The notes below the pieces were generated by a model. The model was not told the origin of the DNA, did not search any database, and saw nothing but the letters and a program-made list of their open reading frames with translations. Positions 9,769 through 18,292 of a stretch of 30,760 nucleotides of DNA are shown here, piece by piece (position 1 is the stretch's first letter; every line of letters begins with the position of its first letter). Source of the stretch: Trichosphaerium sp. ATCC 40318 (taxonomy: Eukaryota; Discosea; Flabellinia; Trichosidae); assembly GCA_038496445.1 (NCBI GenBank), contig JALMLS010000357.1, positions 1 to 30,760 of the forward strand, read 5' to 3'. The position numbers were made by a program, and so were the translations under genes.

Positions 9769-10317
9769 GCTAACAATGAAATACCTTTATCTGTTACATT
9801 ATCACAACCCATTATATGAATACTGTGAGCATTAGCCAATTCTTTAATACCTTTGTCAGTAACACCATCACAAGACCTTATTTTAAGTGTATGAACACCA
9901 CCTCTTCCAAGGGCTATAATGCAATCATCTCTAACTTTGCACATTCCCACATTAATTGTATGAACACCAGCCAATGCTTTAACACCTTCACTTGTGATAT
10001 CGCAACAACCATATAAATTAATGCTCTTAACACCAGCTAACCACTTGAGTCCTTTATCTGTGACATGGTTACAATAGCTTAAATCAATTGTGTGAACACC
10101 AGATAATGCTTTGAGAACATCGTCTGTAATACATGGACAATAACTCAAATCAATTTCATGAACGCCTGATAGTGATTTAATACCTTTTGCTGTAACACGT
10201 GTGCAAAAGCTTAAGCCAATCGTGTGAACGCCAATTAATGATTTAATACCTCGATCTGTAACCTTTGTTCCATTTAATATGATTTTATGAACTCCAGAAA
10301 GTTGATTAAGATGGTCA

Positions 10318-10325
10318 TCAGTCAG
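10318..10325. repeat. Target-site duplication TCAGTCAG, left copy
   Basis: Exact 8-bp match to 11060-11067. The empty form occurs once (as CTGACTGA) in the paralogous fragment at 934-941. Confidence 0.92.
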
Positions 10326-11059
10326 TAGAGGTGGCAAATACCGGTCCGATACCGGTCCGGTTTCAATATATCGGTTTTCGGTCCGTAACCGGTCCGTGAT
10401 TTAGAGCAAGAGCAGTATTCATTCAGTGAATAACAATGTAATTGGCTTCTTTTTGAACCACCACTCACTTTATTTTGAATAAAAGTAGCCTGAAACGCCT
10501 TAAAATTGAGAGTTCTACACATAGAGTGGTTGAAAGCCCTCAATCAGCCCGTTTTAACAAAATTAAGTTTAGCGGTAAAACAAGCTACTTTTTTTGAGTC
10601 AAAATGTGCCTGTGGTGACGTTATTTTGACATTTGGACAAAATCACGTGATGTTACATACTTTCATACACTTTCACCCAAACATCTTTTTATCACTTTGT
10701 GCGCGTAGAGCAACTTATCAAGTGCATTGCTTACGCGAAATAATAGTATCTAAACTATTTTAGGTATGAAAAAAAAAAAGTGGTGATATTCAAACCTGCC
10801 ACAAAAAGTGTACAGCCACCTTATGTGCATGCACACAGTGAGTAGGTCAATGGATGGAGGCATCTGAGATTTTGTGATAGAGGACCGTTTGGACCGATAA
10901 AAATCCAAGGGAGTACCCTTTGACAAAAATTCCCTTTTCGGCTATTTTTCCGATTTTCCAAGGGTACCCCCTTTGACAGCGGACCGTTTGGACCGTTTAC
11001 GGACCGGTCTTTGCGTTTCGGTCCGGAACCGGTTCGGACCGGTATTTCTGCCATCTCTA
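10326..11059. mobile_element. 734 bp non-autonomous hAT-like transposon (MITE)
   Basis: Ends are TAGAGGTGGCA and the inverse of TAGAGATGGCA, followed on both sides by ATACCGGTCCG-type sequence repeated several times (ACCGGTCCG motifs at both ends, inverted). Exact 8-bp duplications TCAGTCAG flank it. It has no transposase frame. Its inner left part shares blocks with the left arm of the 5.8 kb element: ATAGAGTGGTTGAAAGCCCT, TTTAGCGGTAAAAC, GTGGTGACGTT and CACGTGAT, in the same order. That suggests the two belong to one family and that the larger element's protein might mobilise it. The insertion breaks the F-box/LRR gene right after the first half-repeat and shifts its frame. Confidence 0.88.
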
Positions 11060-11067
11060 TCAGTCAG
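11060..11067. repeat. Target-site duplication TCAGTCAG, right copy
   Basis: Exact second copy of 10318-10325. Confidence 0.92.
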
Positions 11068-11594
11068 TAAGTGACAAAACCTAAAGTCAATACTATTGAC
11101 TGTCCTAAAGTCTGTAAAGTCTACTTTTCTAATATCACGTGTTTTGAGAGCGTACGCTCCTTGTAAATACCTCAAGTGTTTTTGTTTTAGAGGGAAGTTG
11201 AGGACTATTTGAGTTGTCTTGATGAGATGTGGTGATTGTTTGTAAAGTTGTTTCAGTTCTTTTTTCGTTTTAACCAGAGTAGTTGCCCTGTTGAGTTCAT
11301 ATCCCAAGTACTGTGTTGCTACATTTGATAATATTTTACACGTACATACAACTGAATGCATAGATAACGTTGAAACAAATTGTAGAACGATAATTATGAT
11401 TTCTACAGGAATCTCATCAAAGAATGCACTGTTTGAGTTCATTTTACTTTCTAATACTAATAATAGGAGAGGCGAGTAGCCACGTGTTATTTGTAGTTTT
11501 ACAAGTGTTCACTTAACGTTTATACGATTTTTGGAAAAATCACGTTTTTTTGGTCTTGCCACAAGTGGCAACCTTGTGTAAGATCTTTAGAGAG

Positions 11595-12010
11595 CTTTAA
11601 TTAGTACAATAGCTTGTCAAGTTCTAAAAGAGGCCTTTGGAGTATAGTACTGTGTGAAATGAGATAAAATGGTGGGTACTATGTACTTTGTAGATTACTT
11701 TCATAATAGTTTCAGGGCAGGTGGGATTGAGGAAGGGAGAATGGGAGTATGAAAGGCGAAAGGATTTGACATTACGCACGTCCAAGTAAATAAGCATCTA
11801 ACCAAGCTAAAGATAGATTTAAAAAACGAACCGGGTCGTACATTTAAGAAGAGCCACTCGCAATGTCTTGTATCTCAAATCCGCTTCTTTGAGATCCCGC
11901 TGACTCTTGAGATGAGAGTATTCGGTGTATCTAGTTGAGAAGCTATTGTAAGTTCTACTATTGGCGGCCTTGTTGTTTTGGGAGGATCAGTCCAGTATTT
12001 GTAGGTGTTG
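11595..12010. repeat. Dispersed repeat, copy C (rearranged)
   Basis: Segment 11595-11712 matches copy A 690-800 in the same orientation. Segment about 11785-12010 matches copy A about 490-695 reversed, including the short TDPPKT-type frame on the minus strand, here frame-shifted by an extra ~10 bp (GTCAGCGGGA) also present in copy A. The breakpoint is inside a GCTTATTTA block. The left segment is followed by ~70 bp of unrelated G-rich sequence (11715-11784). Confidence 0.65.
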
Positions 12011-12011
12011 C

Positions 12012-12444
12012 AAGACACGTTATTTTGATTTGAAACGTTGTCCTATTACAAGGTGCATTTTTTGTTTGTCTAATATGAATGTTTGACTAAGAGTTTGTTC
12101 TTCTAGGATATAAACCACGAGAGGGCAATGGGTATATTCTCAATGATGGATATTACAAATGTGCAGATTGAGGATAAGATGAGTTCTGATAACCAGTATG
12201 TATGGTCATTTACACAAAAACGGGAAGACGGTGACAGATTGATGTTCTTCTTCGTTTCGACTGAGCATGCAGCACGTGATTTTTTTTCTTACATTATTCT
12301 TTTTTTTTTTCCTCAATGACAAGACTTACGTTACATTAATCAATGACAAGTGAGTGTCACATTGAAGCTAACACTTGTTCTTTGTAGAGAAAGGAGTGGG
12401 TGGAACACATCATTTTGGCAACAGAACTATGTCGTCTTGTGTAG
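12012..12444 (+). pseudogene. Truncated duplicate of the PH-domain gene
   Basis: Exon remnants 12012-12052, 12107-12271 and 12388-12444 align with the intact gene at 1534-1062. Exon 2 has the same 165 bp length, exon 3 the same 57 bp with TAG, and intron 2 again starts GCACGTGA. Exon 1 has lost its 5' half including the start, joined to repeat copy C, and has a 7 bp deletion before ACGTTGTCC that shifts frame. Conservation of both introns shows duplication at DNA level, not retroposition. Confidence 0.75.
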
Positions 12445-13718
12445 TAAATTATGCACTTTAAAAAAGCTACATGTGGTTTAAGCCCGTGATAATTTAATGT
12501 GCATTCAGCTCCAGAAACGAAGAGCAAGGTAAATAAAAAATGCAAGGTTGGGGTAGTACAGTCGAAATCACTTTTACATAATAATACACTTTAAACGCTA
12601 CATGCGAGTTTGAGAACACCGCCATAAAGCTTATGACCACTGTACACGGAAAGTCTTTCTTTTGCAAGTGAATTAACATGATGAAGTGTTACCATGGTTT
12701 AAAGTACATTTATTATGTACCTCTTTGTCACTAGTTTAGTGCCTATAGCTCTAATAGCTCTTTTTTTATTGTAGGCTTTGTATAACGTATGACTCAAATC
12801 TAAGGTCCTGGTACTGTATTACCATTTAACACAACTCTTGCAAAGAAAACCTCCTTCAGATTTGTTATGACAGCCCCACAAGGGGAGCGAACAATAGGTA
12901 TACTATACAAAATAGTACACTTTTGTGTAGTTCACTGTACTATGCAGCAATCACAGTTACTTTCAAGGTATTCAAGCCACATCGTGTCAATGTTTTTAAC
13001 TCTTTATCCTCGTTACATTGATTACTCATACATTGCATCAACAAGAATCAAAGTTTTTCCCAAGTGGAAGCTATCAAGTAACATTACGTTACCATCAGTA
13101 ATACGTACAATTGATAGAGGTAGTAGTCATAACTGATGGTACAACAACGTAATCTGCATGCTACTAATCAACAATTCATCAAGCGCAACCTCACACATAC
13201 TCTTTAGGCTATCATTGGATAGAAGCTCTGTATTTACCAAAGAGTCACAAGGAAAAGAAACGCATCAAGCTCAACTTGTTTGGTATAATAGTCACCACTG
13301 CTTTGCTTCTAAATATAAGTTCACGGATGACGAAAGTTGCAAGGCAATTTTTTTCTTGTTTTGATAGAAGTCACGTGATTATAACACGATCCTTAATCAA
13401 CAATCTGACTATGAAGTGTAGCTAAATATTGTACAATAAAGTGGGTGTTTGAGCCATGTCGTTTACCATTTACGCACTTGATGGCAAATGTTGTGCTGTA
13501 CATTTCTTACGCTATCATTAAGTATATTTGTAGACTATGAAGGTCCCTTGCACCAGCCACATCAATTGCTAGCCTGGACCTAATTTACATATATGACAAA
13601 ATTCGGTTACAAGCTCAAACCAAGAGAGGGTGACTTACGGCCAATTAAGCTGAACACAATTATTAAGCGTCAAACTTAACTCTTACGCCACAGTGCTATT
13701 GCGTAAACAATAAAACAA
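12445..13718. other. No gene recognised; coding-like traces
   Basis: A block near 12590-12625 repeats sequence next to the PH genes (CTTTAAACGCTACATGCG). Between about 12840 and 13365 several short open frames with nearby GTA...AG pairs read as peptides such as FVMTAPQGERTI and LFRLSLDRSSVFTKE. I could not join them into one gene or recognise a family, so they may be a decayed intron-containing gene. CACGTGA occurs at 13372. Confidence 0.35.
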
Positions 13719-14652
13719 ATGGAACAAAGGCTAAACACATCAATTATACACCAATACGACAATAATAGCATCAATAGTACGTTCGATCTTACAGCACTAC
13801 CAGTTGAAGTTATCGTTCATATTATGAACTGCGGCAAGTTTACCCTCCGTTCAGCCCAAACGTGCCATTTCTTGCATGATATTATCCATAAACACGTCGG
13901 CTATGGCAAAATATGCGTCAAAACTCAAAACGAAATATCTATGCTTTCCGGAAGCCCTCTGCTTAAAAATACAGCAATTCTTTTCAGGACAACCTTCAAA
14001 GACAATGTTACAGACAGTCAACTACACTTACTTCAAGGTGTGAGAACTATCGACTTGCGTCGCTGTAAACAAATAACGTATGATGGTGTAAAGGCGTTAG
14101 CTGGTGTTCATACAATTGATCTTGGCTACAATCAACTAATAACAGATGAGGGTTCAAGCGTTATGTGGAGTACACACGATTGATTTATCATTCACTAATA
14201 TTACAAACAAGTGTCTGAAAGCTTTAAAAGGAGCTCATACTATCAACCTGGGGTATTGTGAAGGAATAACAGATGATGGTGTCAAAGAGTTGGCAGGTGT
14301 AAAAGATATTGATTTATCAGGTACTAAGATTACAGATGAGTGTTTGCAGGCATTATTTGGTGCAGATAGGGTTATATTGCGACGCACAAACATCACCGAC
14401 AAAGGTATGAAGTTATTGAAAGGAGTAAGGATAATTGACATATCATTTTGTGAATATGTAACAGATGAAGGTGTTTCTAACCTTGATGGTGTTTCAATGC
14501 TATTTGTAATGTACTGTCCAAATATTAATGGTGAAGGTTTACTTGGACTTAAGAGTGAGACGTCTGTGTTCTGTAAAGTTGATAAATTAAACCCAACAGT
14601 GGTTGAGACACTTGAAAGTAAGGGTGTAGATGTCTTTGAAATTTATGGATAA
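13719..14652 (+). pseudogene. F-box/LRR gene with one frameshift
   Basis: Close paralogue of the intact minus-strand gene at 24242-25228; both begin MEQRL and have the F-box ALPVEVIVHIMNCGKFTLRSA. The frame runs to a premature stop near 14183 because two bases are missing where the intact copy reads ITDEGVQALYGVHTI (near 14152). The rest is open in another frame to 14652. This copy also lacks one complete LRR unit present in the intact copy (after VKALAGVHTI). If read across the lesion it would carry the same N-terminal F-box and one LRR fewer than its paralogue. An AATAAA follows the stop by a few bases. Most likely a recent pseudogene; a local sequencing error is possible. Confidence 0.85.
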
Positions 14653-14657
14653 AGAGT

Positions 14658-14663
14658 AATAAA
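14658..14663 (+). terminator. Poly(A) signal AATAAA
   Basis: AATAAA six bases after the stop of the LRR gene ending at 14652. The position matches similarly close signals after other genes here. Confidence 0.4.
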
Positions 14664-15147
14664 CTAATGGTGTTAGAATGCTTATTTTATCACAGAAATC
14701 TTGAGTATTCTGAGCGACAGTGCTTGCAAGATAGCAATGAATTACTCCTACAATGCAGTGCCCTTCCTTGACAACAGCTGTACTAAATAAATTTGATAAA
14801 CATGCTGTATTTCGGAGGCCATAGTTTTTTCTGAATGTTTTCTTTAAACAAAAATTCGAAAGTGTAGAAAGATGCATAGCTAGGGCAGTCCACTTAACTA
14901 GAAAGCGCCTGGTTCACTTACAGTCGGGTCCTCGCTGTGCTCGGAACTAGAACCCAACCTTCGCTCACATAGTGATCCATTGGTGGGTATAGGCATTCGG
15001 TTTTTGTATCGAATTCTATTTTTTCAAATTTTTTCTTTCGAAAAATTCGGAAAAAACGTGGGTCCGGTATTTCGCGGGTTAAAAACAATTAGTCAATGTC
15101 CGTCAGAAGCCTTTTTACATTTACAATCTTATTACAGATATCAAGTC
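14664..15147. other. Intergenic, no gene recognised
   Basis: No supported gene. An open frame enters from about 14980 in phase with the next gene, but its first ~55 codons read low-complexity Phe-rich sequence and are probably not coding; an acceptor-like TATTACAG ends at about 15139. Confidence 0.4.
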
Positions 15148-16362
15148 ATGAATTTCCCTGGTTTATCAGTAGACAACACTCTAAATTACTTTCTTGAGTA
15201 CCACACAGAAGCTTACGGCAAAATAAAAGCAAACCAACACGAACAGTTCCTAAAACAAGTCAGGCGCATCATTAACGTTGTAAATGGAAGCTTGGTAAAC
15301 CAACTGGATGAGCTGCTTCAAAAACAGGTGAACGAAACAACCAACAAGCCTGTGTCTCATGAACTAGACCATAGAGAACTGTACGTTCGAAAGAACCTGC
15401 CACAGGTGCTCTACTTTTCACATGTTCTATTAAGAAATCACGTGCTTGGCACTCTTTTTAATAAATTTCGTGAAAGTAGCCCAAACCCAATAAATGGTTT
15501 CTTTTTACTTACTTGTTGCAGCACGCAACTTCACAAAGAATGGAATATTATACTTTTCCCTCCTGAAGTTATTGCGAATATCCTAGAGTACACTGATCAT
15601 AAGGACAGGTTTTCTGTTGCTCAGTCATGTCATTTGATGGCTGATATCATTCATCAAGTTGTTGGGTATAAACATGTTTATCTCAGGCGATATCCAGATA
15701 TCCTAAAGATAAGACAGTACAACGGCACAATGAATAATAGTATTGTTCAACTGGTGGACACCAAAGATGACTTTACAATGTTTTCTGCTGGCTGGATGTC
15801 GTAAAATCAAAAGGCCAGAAATAGCATTTAGTGTTACTGAAAATGATCTGAAAGAACCAGCAAGTACTTGTCAACTTAGATTCATTGATCTTAAAGATTG
15901 TACCGACATCACAGATGAAGGCATTAAAGCACTTGCAGGAGTGCATTCAATTTATCTCCATAGGTGTAGCCATGTTACTGATGAGGGTGTTAAAGCACTT
16001 GCAGGAGTTCATACCATTGACCTTGAGGAGTGCAAGTATGTGACAGATGTGGGTGTGAAAGCATTGGCTGGTGTACATACAATTAATTTATCAAAGTGCA
16101 CACATGTCACAGATGATGGCGTGAAAGCATTGGCGGTGTACATACAATTAATATTTCATTTTGTAATCAGATTACAAATGAAGGCGTAAAATCACTCAAA
16201 CGTGTTCACACGATTCAAGTTGCTAACAATGTGACAAGTGAAGGTATATTAGCATTAGATTATGTTCACACTGTGCTCTTACTTAGTGACATTGGGTTTA
16301 CTATCGAAGGTATTGAAAAGATACGAGCAGCATCAATTACACTTGATATCTTTGAATACTGA
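15148..16362 (+). pseudogene. F-box/LRR gene with frameshifts and unusual 5' extension
   Basis: From ATG 15148 (MNFPGLSVDNTLNYFLEYH) an unrecognised, mostly helical segment of about 130 codons runs straight into an F-box (FPPEVIANILEYTDHKDRFSV, about 15555-15680), then LRRs of the AGVHTIDLxxCxxVTDEGVKAL type. Two lesions break it. One is a tandem CTGG duplication at 15788-15795 (+4). The other is a 2 bp loss near 16133, where AGVHT is expected. The last repeats read in a third frame to TGA at 16362. A second ATG at 15539 (MEYYT...) resembles the start of the paralogues but is one base out of frame with the F-box. The 5' segment may therefore be a separate exon or gene joined by chance. Inferred role, if it were intact: substrate adaptor for an SCF ligase. 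Confidence 0.75.
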
Positions 16363-16401
16363 ACACCAAAGAAGAGGCTTCTTGTTTGTAATTTAGAAGA
16401 T

Positions 16402-16407
16402 TTTATT
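16402..16407 (-). terminator. Poly(A) signal AATAAA (minus strand)
   Basis: Located 7 bases past the chitinase stop codon. The convergent LRR pseudogene ends only 51 bp away on the other strand. Confidence 0.4.
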
Positions 16408-16413
16408 TAAACT

Positions 16414-18292
16414 TTATCCTTCTACAATGTTTTCTTCTTGTGTTTCCTTAGGTCCTAGTGCAGCGCGCATACTCTTCATTAAAGTATACTCTGACGTATC
16501 CATTGAAGTGTCAAACGCAAAAGCTCCAGCAACATCCATTTCAACAGCATATTTGGCTAGAAGAAAAAAAACATAAGATTTTAGTTTACACTTCTTTGGT
16601 TACCTTTTAGGTCCAATGTTTGTTCGTTATCAAACGTAAACCATATCCCCTCGGATGTGTAACCAATCATAGATTGTGATTTTGGGTCTTGGAACCTATT
16701 GAGGGCGTCAATAATCTTTTTTTTTGAAGACTTTCATCGTACAATTGAGGATTTTGTGCCATTATTTCTGTATACATGAGCGTTCCACATTGTTTAGAAG
16801 ACTGACCAGGGGCACCACCATATGTGTCTTTAAACGGACCGAAGCACGCTGTTGAAAAAAAGAGATTAGTACACGGTAAATGAACACAAAAGTTGTCGTC
16901 CAATGTACCATTTTGTTTTTGGGCTGGAATACCATATTTCTGCCATGCTGTACCGGAAAGACCTGGTACATACCACGAGTGACCGTAAAGAGCGGTTCCA
17001 ATCATAATTTGGCTCTTAGGTACTCCAGAAGCGATGTAACCTAATGCAAATTAAGAAAGAAACATGGAAGCATCAGTTAAAAATACCTGTGATTGTTGTG
17101 TTTACTGAGTCGAATTGAGCTGGTCCAGACATTGTAGGGTTGTACAATGGGCTGTTAGCACCTGTTATGCTTGCAGAAGCTATATCGGAGACACTAAAAA
17201 AAACAGTTAACATAAGGACGTTTTTGAGTGAGTAAAACAATAGACGGTAGGTAACATACCTGTAATCGTATGTCATCACGTGCCACTTGTCAATATATTG
17301 GCTCATTTCTTTCAAGTCAAAGTCAGCGTACTTACTATGATCAGCTTGGCCAGCTACTGTAATAATCTTGTCGCTACCGAGACCCTGTGTGTACAAGTTA
17401 GCCAAAAAGAAGCAGCATTGAATTCTCTTACAGCGCGAAGCTCCTTTACGAATTGTAAAAGATTATCAGAGTCTTGTGGACAACGACCACCAGCGTCGTG
17501 TATGCTTTTGAAGTAAGTATCTGTTATCTTGACGTAGTTTGTACGCGCAGGAGAGCAAGGGAACTCCCAATCCTAAGTGAACATTAAAAAAAAAGGTTAA
17601 AACATTCAAAGTCACGTGCGATATCAATGCCATCAAAGCCATGGGTCTGTAAGAACGACTTCGCGGATGATATGAACGCTTGACGGTTAGCGCTTGTGCT
17701 ATAAAAACAGTTAGAAAGAGCAAAAACGAAGTTCCATTTAACGAAAAACTAATCTGTACCTAACCATGTCGCTGAAATAGCGAGAAGGAAAGTTCCAGCC
17801 TCCAATACTGATTATAACCTTGAACCCAGGGTTTTGCTGCTTGAACGCCATAATCTACAAAACTATTAGTAACTGCTATATTAAGTAGTTCTACGCGCAG
17901 TCTGATAGAATTGAGGGTCGTCTTGCTCTACAATTTCGATTTGAAAAGTCGAGTTATCAAATTTTGCGAACGCTAAACCGTTTTTTAGTTTAATGGCGTT
18001 TCGAAACACGTGATATGGATAACGTACCGTAGCATAGGTAGTCTAGCGAAGGAATAATACCTGCTAGTTTGTCTGGTCTATAAGGGCCATAAGGAGGGCT
18101 ATGATATTGGGCCCAGTTCGCAAAGTAAGCTGCGAACTGCTTACCATCTATGAAAAGTGTTTGAGAAAAGTTATCAAAGCAAAAACTGCGTGGACTTATT
18201 TAAGCACGTGTTTTTATTTTCAAGGGATACGTACCAGCTTGGTATGAACATAGTACCACTGTTAAGAGTAATATGGCTAGTGTAGCTTTCAT
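16414..18292 (-). CDS. Secreted GH18 chitinase, 423 aa, 12 exons
   Basis: Exons: 18292-18235, 18147-18028, 17972-17899, 17854-17760, 17698-17620, 17572-17432, 17384-17260, 17193-17087, 17040-16909, 16848-16743, 16695-16604, 16556-16414; all phases agree (424 codons with stop). A signal peptide (MKATLAILLLTVVLCSYQA) is followed by the GH18 barrel: FANWAQY, YAFAKFD, IISIGGWNFPSRYFS, the catalytic motif DGIDIDWEFP at residues 138-147 (proton donor Glu145, codon 17566-17564), WHVMTYDYS, and late LKAKYAVEMDVAGAFAFD. GH18 enzymes hydrolyse chitin beta-1,4 links by substrate-assisted catalysis. Length is normal for a single-domain enzyme and no chitin-binding module follows. Intron 5 (GCACGTGA...TTAG) splits the catalytic motif between Ile142 and Asp143, and intron 3 starts GCGCGT. 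Likely digests environmental chitin or remodels a wall. Confidence 0.93.

Larger units (their letters stand above)
2763..11442 (-). pseudogene. Large F-box/LRR gene split by two transposons
   Basis: Coding blocks are 11442-11060 (F-box and first LRR), 10325-9761 and 3942-2763. Removing the insertions 10326-11059 and 3943-9760 plus one copy of each 8-bp duplication leaves 2,112 bp, exactly 704 codons with one stop. The N-terminus has an F-box (EIPVEIIIIVLQFV..., residues about 10-50), then roughly 25 LRR units of 21-24 residues with consensus AGVHTIDLSxCxxITDxGVKAL, then a short non-repeat tail. F-box/LRR proteins typically present substrates to SCF ubiquitin ligases. This LRR type resembles the cysteine-containing class but is shorter than the usual 26 residues. 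The second insertion (5,826 bp with its duplication) keeps phase but brings stops. The first (742 bp) shifts frame. The gene is therefore presumably inactive unless the elements excise. The split point of each insert is inside an LRR. Confidence 0.85.

Noticed and set aside
2763-11442. Giant-virus origin of the F-box/LRR genes
   Set aside because: Large repeat-protein families also occur in giant viruses. However, the neighbouring genes are densely intron-bearing host genes with poly(A) signals, and I see no viral core gene.
14970-15085. TAGTGATCC... sequence as another transposon end
   Set aside because: It begins like the TAGCGATG ends and is followed by a CATTCGG-type stretch, but I found no inverted partner or flanking duplication.
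17073-17405. Continuous frames of 60-110 codons within the chitinase and ATPase genes
   Set aside because: They read through introns (for example 17259-17194, 30235-30180, 28422-28358). The spliced versions match the GH18 and P4 families, so they are not separate genes.
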